Source of the DNA: an uncultured Polycyclovorans sp.
GTDB taxonomy: Bacteria; Pseudomonadota; Gammaproteobacteria; Nevskiales; Nevskiaceae
DNA length: 24,678 nucleotides
Direction: 5' to 3'
Assembly (NCBI GenBank): GCA_936928855.1
Contig: CAKZHZ010000009.1
Span: 1 to 24,678 of the forward strand
The stretch's first letter is position 1. Each line of letters starts with the position of its first letter. The notes below the pieces were generated by a model that was not told where the DNA came from, ran no database searches, and saw nothing but the letters and a program-made list of their open reading frames with translations. The position numbers and the translations under genes were made by a program. Positions 9,326 to 16,602 of this stretch are shown piece by piece.

Positions 9326-9364
9326 ATAACCATCTGGTGATAAACATTATCACCGACCGGTTAT
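9326..9364. promoter_or_regulatory. 39-bp interrupted palindrome, probable TetR operator
   Basis: The centre is a perfect inverted repeat: GGTGATAA at 9336-9343, spacer ACA, and TTATCACC at 9347-9354. A second matched pair lies outside it at equal spacing: ATAACC at 9326-9331 and GGTTAT at 9359-9364. In all 14 of 18 arm bases are symmetric. It sits between the TetR gene and the plus-strand membrane-protein gene, overlapping the likely promoter of the regulator. Two nested half-site pairs would suit two TetR dimers. Confidence 0.7.
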
Positions 9365-9527
9365 TAATGTCCAGAGGACCGCAGGCACACCGCCACCGTC
9401 ATGTCGTCACATAACGGTGATGTTTTCCTGGAATGCTGTGGGGTTAGCTCATCAACAGCCAGGCCCGGAGAACACCGGCGTGCACGTGGGCAGGCCGCGC
9501 ACGCCCAGGCTGTCATCAGGGAAACGA

Positions 9528-10106
9528 ATGGACGAAATCAAACGTCACGCGGCCGCCGAAAGCACCGCCACACGGGGCGATACGGTTGCCGGCTACCGGC
9601 TCGACCTCACCCGCCTGCTCTACATGTTCTACATGGATACGGAGCAGCAACTGACCCGTGCGGACGTGAAGGCCAACCTGATCCTGACCGCCAATTCCAT
9701 CCTGCTGGCGGCGTTGGCCAGCTTTATTGCCTGGCGTGTCCGTGGCGCCGAGGAAAGCGTTGAGGTGGTGCAACTGCTCGTCACCCTCACCCCGGCACTG
9801 GCGTTCTCCTTGCTGGCCGCCTACTTCGCACTGTCGGTCGCCTACCCTCGCATGATCACGCCACGGCAGGTCAGCGGGCACATGTTCCAGTCCACGGCGA
9901 TCGCGTCCCGGTCACAGGCGGACTATGTGGAGCACGTGCTGACGGCCGAACTGGACGAGGTCAAGCGCGAAGTGCTGTGCGGCCTGCACGCCAAGGCCTC
10001 GATCCTGCAGGTGAAGTTCCGACTGGTGCGCTGGGGGATCGCCTGCACGGTCGGCGCATTCGTCACCACACTGTGCTGCCTGGGGCTGCTGATCGCACGA
10101 GGGTGA
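9528..10106 (+). CDS. Three-transmembrane protein resembling PycTM/DUF5706 effectors
   Basis: Protein of 192 aa. The ATG at 9528 is chosen because AGGGAAA lies just upstream; the longer frame from 9417 has no hydrophobic or conserved start. A cytoplasmic helix with ADVKAN (45-50) is followed by TM1 (about 51-70) and TM2 (about 81-104). A soluble stretch of about 60 residues comes next (YVEHVLTAELDEVKREVL, then AKASILQVKFRLVR), then TM3 (about 168-190). Two N-terminal membrane helices, a soluble helical linker with K/R-rich heptads and a C-terminal helix is the layout of DUF5706/PycTM and related SLATT-type membrane effectors of nucleotide-signalling defence systems. No cyclase gene is adjacent. 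The assignment is by layout and remembered motifs, so a plain unknown membrane protein is the alternative. Confidence 0.5.
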   Translation: MDEIKRHAAAESTATRGDTVAGYRLDLTRLLYMFYMDTEQQLTRADVKANLILTANSILLAALASFIAWRVRGAEESVEVVQLLVTLTPALAFSLLAAYFALSVAYPRMITPRQVSGHMFQSTAIASRSQADYVEHVLTAELDEVKREVLCGLHAKASILQVKFRLVRWGIACTVGAFVTTLCCLGLLIARG

Positions 10107-10196
10107 TGCGGCGGCGGCTGCCAAAGCCCCGGCATTCACATGGCTGTCGCAGTCGCTGCATAAGCTTGGCGATCCGCCCCAGCATCGCCCGAGTCC

Positions 10197-11684
10197 ATGG
10201 CGCCTCCTCGCTTCGACCACCGTCGCCGCCAATGGCTGCGTGCCGGTGGAGCCTCTCTGCTGCTCCCCCTGCTGCCAGGTTGCGGCAACAGCGCCCTCTC
10301 CAACGGCCAGTCCGCACCGCCGGTTCCGTCCCAGCCCCCGGTACAGCCGGGCCTGAGCGTGCAGCCGCGCGGCATCCATATCAGCTTCGCCGACGACCCA
10401 CTGCGTACGCGCGCACTGACCTGGTTCACCGACGGGCGCCAGAACCCGGGCACCTGGCTGGAGTACGGCCCGGTTCTTCCCGGCATGCGCCCTCTCGATA
10501 TCCAGACCCAGGCGCTGCCGCATCGAGTCGAAGGCCATGTCGAGTCCACGTTTGGCCGGGATGTACTCACCCACCGCGCCTATATCGACGGTATCGACCC
10601 CGACCTGCCGCTCCGCTACCGCGTGGGCCATGCGGGCGCCTGGTCCGAAGTCTTCGTGATCAAGCCGGCCCCGACAGGGGATCAGTTCCGCTTCAGCCAT
10701 GTCGCCGACATGGGCCTGAACCCTGCGGTGAGCTGGGTGGTGAAAGGACTGGTCCGCAACGATGCCGACTTCTTCCTTCTGCCAGGCGATCTCTCCTACG
10801 CCGATGGCGAGCAGCCCGTCTGGGATGAGTGGTTCGACCTGATGCAGCCCTTGCTGGCACGCGTGCCGATGATGGCAACGCCAGGCAACCACGAGCGGGA
10901 CGATGGCAATGGCGACGGCTACCTGACCCGTACCACCCACATGGGACCGCATGGCAATCGCGGCTGGTACAGCTTTACCTTCCGCAACGTGCACTTCTGC
11001 TGCAGCACCGGCGGCGTGTTCGCAGAGGACGGCCTGCTCGATCAGGAGTTGGCGTTTCTCGAAACCGATCTTGCCGCCGCCTCCGCCAGACGTGCGCGCG
11101 GCGAGATCGATTTCATCGTCTTCGCCAATCACTACCCGCTCTGGACCGACCGCGCGGGCCGGTCGCCCAACAACCCCCGGGTGATCGCCATGTTCGAGGA
11201 GATGTTGCTTCGCTACGGCGTCGATCTGCTGCCGGTGGGCCACGACCATATCTACCAGCGCTCTCACCGCACCGCGCGCGGCGTGCGTGACGAGAACGGC
11301 TACTTCCAGGTCATCGCCGGCAATGGTGGCAAGGCCATGCTGGACTTCGACCCGATCAGCGACTGGTCGGCATCCGCCCAGCAGCGGTATGGCTACACCG
11401 AATACGTCGTCTCGGGACGCCGCATGGTCGCCACCACCTACGCCGTGGACATCCGGCTCGGCGTCGGCGAACTGGCCACCAATCTGCCCACCTTCCTCGA
11501 CCAGCCCATCGACACCTTCGAGATCACCCCGCGCACCATGCTGGCGCGGCAGGATTTCGTAAGGCCGGCGCGCAACGTCGGCATGATGATGGCGGCAGCC
11601 GGCATCCACTCCAGCACGCAACTACTTGCCGAGGCACGCGCCCGCTCCGATGCGTTTCGTGCGGACAGCAGCCTCGTCGGCTGA
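10197..11684 (+). CDS. Purple acid phosphatase-like metallophosphoesterase, Tat lipoprotein
   Basis: Protein of 495 aa. The N terminus has both a twin-arginine motif (HRRRQWLRAGG, residues 8-18) and a lipobox (LLPGC, Cys29), so it is probably folded in the cytoplasm, exported by Tat and lipidated. A purple acid phosphatase N-terminal Fn3-like domain covers about 55-160. The metallophosphatase core follows with its metal-binding blocks in order: VADMG (about 168), GDLSYADG (about 197), GNHERDDG (about 230), FANHYPLW (about 309) and GHDHIYQRSH (about 348). All expected blocks are present. It would hydrolyse phosphate mono- or diesters outside the cytoplasmic membrane. It is followed 72 nt later by the GlyGly-CTERM protein in the same direction, so the two may be co-transcribed. 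Confidence 0.88.
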   Translation: MAPPRFDHRRRQWLRAGGASLLLPLLPGCGNSALSNGQSAPPVPSQPPVQPGLSVQPRGIHISFADDPLRTRALTWFTDGRQNPGTWLEYGPVLPGMRPLDIQTQALPHRVEGHVESTFGRDVLTHRAYIDGIDPDLPLRYRVGHAGAWSEVFVIKPAPTGDQFRFSHVADMGLNPAVSWVVKGLVRNDADFFLLPGDLSYADGEQPVWDEWFDLMQPLLARVPMMATPGNHERDDGNGDGYLTRTTHMGPHGNRGWYSFTFRNVHFCCSTGGVFAEDGLLDQELAFLETDLAAASARRARGEIDFIVFANHYPLWTDRAGRSPNNPRVIAMFEEMLLRYGVDLLPVGHDHIYQRSHRTARGVRDENGYFQVIAGNGGKAMLDFDPISDWSASAQQRYGYTEYVVSGRRMVATTYAVDIRLGVGELATNLPTFLDQPIDTFEITPRTMLARQDFVRPARNVGMMMAAAGIHSSTQLLAEARARSDAFRADSSLVG

Positions 11685-11756
11685 AGCGGCCTGCGTCACC
11701 AACGGCACAGCCGCCGCATCCCCAGACACCCTTGAATCCAAACCATGGAGCCTGTT

Positions 11757-13760
11757 GTGATCAAGCGTAGATGGGCAGTAATCGCCACGGTGATGGCCGG
11801 CCTGCTCGGCGTGCCACTCGCGTCCTCGCACGCCGCCGCACCATTGCCATTCAATGGATGGACACTGACCCACAACGATATGGCCTACAACCTGTCCGTT
11901 CTGGACAGGATGCCGGACTACGGCGTGACGCACGTGCAGCTGTCGCACAACATCGTCACCCGCATCGACCAGTTCGAAGACCCGGCGGTCGTGGATCGCG
12001 TGAAAACGCTCGCCAACCGTATCCACGCGCATGGCGGCGACGCCATCGTCTGGGCGCAGGAGCTGAGCGAGGAGCTGCAGATCCTGGTCTGCTACGACCT
12101 CGACAGTGACGACATGCAGGCACGCATGCAGGCCTACCGCGATGCGCTTACGAAAGTGCCCGAGATCGATGGCGTGATGATCAGCTTCGGTAGCGCGCCC
12201 ACCGAGCCCTACTACACGGTACCGACCTGCGGCGGCTATCTGGCCCCCAAGGAGCGCTACAAGGCCATCATTGAGGCGGTCTCCCGCGTGGTGATGGACG
12301 AGTTCGGCAAGCAGGTCTACGTGCGCACGTTCTTTCACAAGGGCTTCGAAATCCCGTTCATGCGTGCAGCGCTTGCCGAGACCGAGCGGCCGGTGATTGC
12401 CATGTCGAAGTCAGAGCCGAATGACTTCGAACCGTATTACCCAGTCAACCCGCTGGTCGGCGATGTCGGCGCACACCCCCAGTTCCTGGAGCTGGACTGC
12501 GCCGGCGAATACTGGGGCCGCGGGGCGATTCCGTTTGTCGCCGTCGAATACTTCGCGCAGCGCCACCACGAAGCGCAGCACCGGTCCGCGAATGCGGACA
12601 GCAACTTCATCGGCTCCACCTGCCGCGTCGATCGCTACGAATACTCCGCGATCAACACCCTGAACGAAGCCAACCTCTGGGCACAGACGCAGCTGGTCCA
12701 GAACCCAGATGGCGACTGGCAGGATGCCCTCCACAGCTTCATCACCACCCGCTACGGCCTGGCGAAGAACACCACAGCGCACCGCCGACTGTTCGACATC
12801 ATGCGTCGCACCTACTGGATCGGGCGGAAGATGTACTACGCCAAGGGCGAGTGGGCGTTCAAGAAGGGCAGCGACCTGCCTTCGAGCAATGCCGACGCAT
12901 TGAGCCTGCAGATCGACAAGTCCATCATGCAGTGGGACGCAGCCTACGCGCCCATCGCCCTGAGTGTCATGGCCCCCGCACGCCAGACCGTGCTGGAACT
13001 GCTGCAGGAAAAACACGAAGCGATTGAGCTGGCGCAGCGCAACCTGGACGCGCTCCCCGCCCTGCGGTCAGCGCTCGACACCGGCACCTACGCGCAACTT
13101 CACACGCTGTTGCAGAAGCAGCGCGTGGCGACCGAGATCTGGTTCAACATGGCCGGTGCGTTGTTCGGAAATCGCAGCCTGACGCTCGGTTCTTCCGCAT
13201 GGGTCGCCTGGCACCTGGACGAGCTGACCCGGCTGGCCGACGCCCTGGACAACGGCTCCTATCCGCAGATCATCGACCCGTATCCCTTTCCCAGCGCCGA
13301 CATCCGTGAGTTCGTCGACAGCATCCGCTCGACACCGTTGTCGGGCGCCCCCACGCCACCGCAGTGGCTGCAGATCGGCGGGATCGATGTCGTGTCGACC
13401 CAGCGGGACAGCGCCGAGGTCGTCTGGCAGGCCACCGCCGGAACACGCTACTGGGTCGAACTGTCGCAGCAACTGCCAGGCTACACCCAGCAATACCCAT
13501 ACGATGTGGATATCACCGCCGATGGCCCGGTGCACCTCGTGATTCCCGACCTGCAACCGCGAACCCCCTACTGGTTCCGCATCCGTGCCGAACGCGACAA
13601 CCAAAAGATGGTTTCGGGCGACTACACCCTCTGGACACGCAGCACTGAAGCACGCGAAGGCGGATCCGGCACGTTTGGCGCCTGGCTGCTGACCCTGCTT
13701 GCGTTGCTGGCCCTTCGCCGAGCCCGCTTCATCTCGTCTGCGGCAGTGACGGGTCGTTGA
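11757..13760 (+). CDS. Secreted TIM-barrel-like hydrolase (probable glycoside hydrolase type) with Fn3 domain and GlyGly-CTERM-like tail
   Basis: Large secreted protein of about 667 aa. The GTG at 11757 has GGAG 6 nt upstream and is preferred over the ATG at 11745. A signal peptide ends SSHAAA. The N-terminal 300 residues alternate hydrophobic strands and helices in a way that suggests a TIM barrel (GVTHVQLSHNIV, GGDAIVWAQEL, QVYVRTFFHKGF, IPFVAVEYF). A helical region follows at about 360-520, then an Fn3-like beta domain at about 545-640 (AEVVWQATAGTRYWVEL, LQPRTPYWFRIRAE). The C terminus has GGSGTFGAW, a hydrophobic helix and LRRAR, the layout of a GlyGly-CTERM rhombosortase substrate. I do not recognise a specific GH family; a GH67/GH20-like alpha-glucuronidase or hexosaminidase relative is one possibility. 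Confidence 0.6.
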   Translation: MIKRRWAVIATVMAGLLGVPLASSHAAAPLPFNGWTLTHNDMAYNLSVLDRMPDYGVTHVQLSHNIVTRIDQFEDPAVVDRVKTLANRIHAHGGDAIVWAQELSEELQILVCYDLDSDDMQARMQAYRDALTKVPEIDGVMISFGSAPTEPYYTVPTCGGYLAPKERYKAIIEAVSRVVMDEFGKQVYVRTFFHKGFEIPFMRAALAETERPVIAMSKSEPNDFEPYYPVNPLVGDVGAHPQFLELDCAGEYWGRGAIPFVAVEYFAQRHHEAQHRSANADSNFIGSTCRVDRYEYSAINTLNEANLWAQTQLVQNPDGDWQDALHSFITTRYGLAKNTTAHRRLFDIMRRTYWIGRKMYYAKGEWAFKKGSDLPSSNADALSLQIDKSIMQWDAAYAPIALSVMAPARQTVLELLQEKHEAIELAQRNLDALPALRSALDTGTYAQLHTLLQKQRVATEIWFNMAGALFGNRSLTLGSSAWVAWHLDELTRLADALDNGSYPQIIDPYPFPSADIREFVDSIRSTPLSGAPTPPQWLQIGGIDVVSTQRDSAEVVWQATAGTRYWVELSQQLPGYTQQYPYDVDITADGPVHLVIPDLQPRTPYWFRIRAERDNQKMVSGDYTLWTRSTEAREGGSGTFGAWLLTLLALLALRRARFISSAAVTGR

Positions 13761-13812
13761 GATGGCGCGCCGTCCACCGCTTGATCTCTTCGTCCATCAA
13801 TTCGCAACTCAT
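13729..13812 (-). pseudogene. IS3-family orfA 5' stub
   Basis: A short frame of 27 codons begins at ATG 13810-13812 with GGAGCGC just upstream. It reads MSCELMDEEIKRWTAR before diverging and stopping. The first 16 residues look like the start of an IS3-family OrfA (of the type that continues with an RRKTALVLEI-like block). The stub overlaps the 3' end of the GlyGly-CTERM gene on the opposite strand. It is probably the left-over edge of an excised or deleted insertion sequence. Recognition is from memory of a short match. Confidence 0.4.
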
Positions 13813-13927
13813 GGGCGCTCCTTATCAAAATAGCACCTGAGCAGAAAATCACTGGGGCATTACACTCTGAACGAGAAGGCGGTCCGAATCTCTGGATGCT
13901 CTCAGCTCCAGATGGCCATCCTCTACA
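13813..13927. other. Intergenic, AT-richer boundary segment
   Basis: This stretch separates the GC-rich left part of the window from the lower-GC S15 hydrolase gene. It holds the ribosome site of the IS stub (13813-13822) and otherwise no frame or hairpin that I can support. Confidence 0.4.
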
Positions 13928-15775
13928 CTAAATATCAATCTGCTCAAAATCAGCCTCTGAGAGCAACGGCAATTCCACAGATCCACTTAGGCGCGCCGCT
14001 GGCAGTAGCAAATCGCGCGACCAACTAATCGGGTATTGTAGATGAAACCCATAGATCATCAGCGAAAGCTCATCACCCTCGTCTAGCCTCTCAGCAATTC
14101 CGGTCATCGGCATTTCATGCAAACCGAGCCCTCGCACCGGAGTCAACTGATCATCAATCAGGTCCCACCGAATCTGTCCGAACTTTCGGTGCCCGATCCC
14201 CAGGAAGAATATTGGATCGCACCGGCCAACATTTGTTTCCGTTGAACATCGATCTTCCAACTCAGGCGTTACCTTCTGAATATCAATGGCCATCATCGGT
14301 ATTCCCGCGATGACTTGGCCACCTGGAGGTGTCGTATATAGAGGCTGGGTCGCCAACAAAGCTTCGCGCGCAGTTTCCCCCAAGACAGTGCCCAAAACGC
14401 CGAGCACACCGTTAAGCTGGGGCGTGGAGGCATCGATATCGAACTTTGCCCCCCCCTTTTTTACTTCCCTAACAGCGATTGCGTCATCCACCGCAAGACT
14501 CAGACAAATTTCGGTCCCCTTCGGAATTACCGCGTCTACAGCCCCTTGCTTACCCTGTAATTTTTCCTCAAACCAAGCGAACTGAAGTTCTGGGTAGTCA
14601 ATTGCACCGCAGCTAGTGCTTCCAGGCTCTCCGCCCTGAAAGCTAGGTACGTTCAAGGCTGCATACAACGGATCGAGCGCTTGCTCAAGATTGCTACCCG
14701 GCGGCAATGGGATTGTGCTTAGCCCGACAGGGAGGATGTGTCCGCTTTGATGTGTGATCAGTCGAACATCTCCACCCCTCTCCTTCAAGCACGAAAAGTT
14801 GTTAAACGCATTGTTGAAGTTGAAAAGGGTATCACGAAACCCTTGGGTAATTAGTGCATCTATCTTTGCGAACGGACGCGGAGGGACTGCCATTGGATCA
14901 GGCGTGCCGAAGGCGAACGTCTGTTGCCCTGGCGGTAGTGCCTCACAAAAGTACGATGCGCTGTGATAACGGAAAAAGTTGGTTCCAGACTCTGTAAATC
15001 GATTTGTTAGTGCGCCACCCAGAAGAATCTCAACGATTGTTGGATCTTGGGTTGGTAGTAGATTGACAAGGCTTGGTAGCCCTGCAGATGGCAAGCCCGT
15101 CAAACCACCCACGGCTCCGCCTAACTCACCGAGCGTAACCAGCAACATCGCCCAACCTGATTTGACCACTCCGTTTGGGCTGAGCGAGTAAGCGAGATCA
15201 TGCGGTGCTGACTCAGGTGAGATTACTCTTAGCCGCTGATCTGGGTCAGCACCAGCCAACAGGTACTGGTACATACCGCCATATGATCCGCCGTAGCTAC
15301 CAACCACCATACGCCCGTCGTCCTTCCGTCGACGCAAACCCTCAAGTCCTTCTGCCCAGTCAAGCACACTGACAAGTGCTTGGCCTTCGAAGTCCGGGGA
15401 CATCACTCGGACAAGACCGCTTGATTCACCGTTTCCTCGCTGATCGATAGAGATCAGATAGTAGTCACTGTCCAACAACCGTTGCGCGAATGCGTCGGGA
15501 ACCTTCATCCGCGTCCCACCGTAACCATGCCCGTGGAGCACCAGCGGGTAGGTCTTCCCACGCTCCAGTAGCGACGGCTCAAAGACTTGAATGACAATCG
15601 TGTCCCCTGTCGCCTCGACCGCTATCTCCTGCCTGAAGGACGTTCCGACACGCGCCTGAGTGACCGGACTGTCTGTGTAAAAAACACCGGAGGCACCGCC
15701 CACACTCAGGACTTCGCTGTTACCACAAGCTGCGAGAACCGACAATGCGAGCACCGCCCCGAAACCAACCCTCAT
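13928..15775 (-). CDS. S15/CocE-like alpha/beta hydrolase, lipoprotein
   Basis: Lipoprotein of 615 aa with lipobox LAAC (Cys17). The ATG at 15773-15775 is chosen because AGGAGAAAA lies just upstream; the frame extends to 16000 but that would run into the divergent regulator. HGHGYGG (81-87) is the oxyanion region and GGSYGG (Ser164) holds the nucleophile. The acid is probably in QGFRDTLFN, and the His is in THQSGH. Layout and length fit the X-Pro dipeptidyl-peptidase/cocaine esterase (S15) superfamily, with a C-terminal beta domain carrying LMIYGFHLQYP. It would hydrolyse esters or acyl-peptides at the cell envelope. It diverges from a TetR gene 130 nt away that is likely its regulator. GC is clearly lower than in the genes at 1-13700. 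Confidence 0.75.
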   Translation of the reverse strand: MRVGFGAVLALSVLAACGNSEVLSVGGASGVFYTDSPVTQARVGTSFRQEIAVEATGDTIVIQVFEPSLLERGKTYPLVLHGHGYGGTRMKVPDAFAQRLLDSDYYLISIDQRGNGESSGLVRVMSPDFEGQALVSVLDWAEGLEGLRRRKDDGRMVVGSYGGSYGGMYQYLLAGADPDQRLRVISPESAPHDLAYSLSPNGVVKSGWAMLLVTLGELGGAVGGLTGLPSAGLPSLVNLLPTQDPTIVEILLGGALTNRFTESGTNFFRYHSASYFCEALPPGQQTFAFGTPDPMAVPPRPFAKIDALITQGFRDTLFNFNNAFNNFSCLKERGGDVRLITHQSGHILPVGLSTIPLPPGSNLEQALDPLYAALNVPSFQGGEPGSTSCGAIDYPELQFAWFEEKLQGKQGAVDAVIPKGTEICLSLAVDDAIAVREVKKGGAKFDIDASTPQLNGVLGVLGTVLGETAREALLATQPLYTTPPGGQVIAGIPMMAIDIQKVTPELEDRCSTETNVGRCDPIFFLGIGHRKFGQIRWDLIDDQLTPVRGLGLHEMPMTGIAERLDEGDELSLMIYGFHLQYPISWSRDLLLPAARLSGSVELPLLSEADFEQIDI

Positions 15776-15844
15776 CACTTTTTCTCCTGAATAGACGTCT
15801 CTCGGGCGGCTAACGCGACGCGCGCGGCAACCTGGACGCCACAT

Positions 15845-15859
15845 TTGTGGGCGCCACAA
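15845..15859. promoter_or_regulatory. Palindrome between divergent S15 hydrolase and TetR genes
   Basis: TTGTGG at 15845-15850 and CCACAA at 15854-15859 form a perfect 6-bp inverted repeat around GCG. It lies in the 130-nt divergent promoter region, 47 nt before the TetR start. This is the usual place for a TetR operator controlling both genes. Confidence 0.5.
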
Positions 15860-15905
15860 TAAATGAAGGTTGTTTGCTCCGCAACATACCAATACGATCC
15901 GAACG

Positions 15906-16535
15906 ATGGCACCCAGAACCCCCAAGCGCCTCTCCCCGCAGGATCGAAGGGCGGAGATACTAACCGCAGCGATCTCCCTTCTTGGGCGAAGTGGCCTCAA
16001 CGGCTTCTCGCTTGAGGCAGCCGCCAGGGAGGCGAAGGTGGCGCTCAGTCTCCCCAGACATTATTTTGGGAGCTACCGAGGCCTGCTGAAGGCAGCTACT
16101 GCCGACCTCCTGTACCAAGTCGAAGCACTCATGCTGGATCCTGAGTTAGGCCTAGATCTCGAATCGAGGTTTGCAGCCTACCTAGATCTATTAGCTCAGA
16201 ACCCTTGGGGGCATCATGTCTGGATGAGATGTGAGGAGCTGCACCCAGAGATCGCGACAATCGTGAAAAGAGCTCGCCGACGCATGTCTGAAGGCATGTA
16301 CAACAAGCCATGGAGGAGCTTGAGCAAGCGCGAACAAATAGACGCCCGAGGCAGAATAGGCTATATCGAGGCAATCGTGTCCGATTGGCTCCAAAGCCCT
16401 GACGTTGAATCCAAAGAGCTTCTCGGATTGATTTTGCAAGCAATCGACCCACCCGGCCGAAAGCGACTAGTTTCCGCCCAACCTAAAATCCAGAGCAAGG
16501 TTGCACCAAGGCGCCCCAAGGCGGCTAAAAGGTAA
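15906..16535 (+). CDS. TetR family transcriptional regulator
   Basis: Protein of 209 aa. The ATG at 15906 is preferred over the in-frame ATG at 15870, because the added residues look unstructured and the DNA-binding domain starts shortly after MAPRTPKRLS. The HTH region is RRAEILTAAISLLGRSGLNG followed by AAREAKVALSLPRHYFGS, a TetR-type domain with an unusual P-R-H-Y-F turn in place of the common L-Y-x-H/Y-F. The tail is Lys/Arg-rich (ending RRPKAAKR), perhaps giving extra DNA contact. It is divergent from the S15 hydrolase and convergent with the AT-rich hydrolase. Ligand unknown. Confidence 0.8.
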   Translation: MAPRTPKRLSPQDRRAEILTAAISLLGRSGLNGFSLEAAAREAKVALSLPRHYFGSYRGLLKAATADLLYQVEALMLDPELGLDLESRFAAYLDLLAQNPWGHHVWMRCEELHPEIATIVKRARRRMSEGMYNKPWRSLSKREQIDARGRIGYIEAIVSDWLQSPDVESKELLGLILQAIDPPGRKRLVSAQPKIQSKVAPRRPKAAKR

Positions 16536-16602
16536 CTATCAGTTCTCGGCACATGGAATCTTGTTTCTCAAGCTCATTAGAGAGAGCATTCACACCAGCG
16601 CC

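Noticed and set aside
9417..9527. Extended N terminus for the membrane protein
   Set aside because: There is no ribosome site or conserved character; the ATG at 9528 has AGGGAAA upstream.
9912..11621. 569-aa minus-strand open frame
   Set aside because: It lies opposite the phosphatase gene, whose motifs are all intact. The antisense protein is His/Gly/Val-rich without recognisable domains.
9365..11756. A nucleotide cyclase partner for the PycTM-like protein
   Set aside because: Neighbouring genes encode a phosphatase and a glycosidase-like protein; no cyclase motif was found in this window.
15776..16000. N-terminal extension of the S15 hydrolase to 16000
   Set aside because: It would overlap the divergent TetR gene, has no export signal, and a strong ribosome site plus lipoprotein signal start at 15775.
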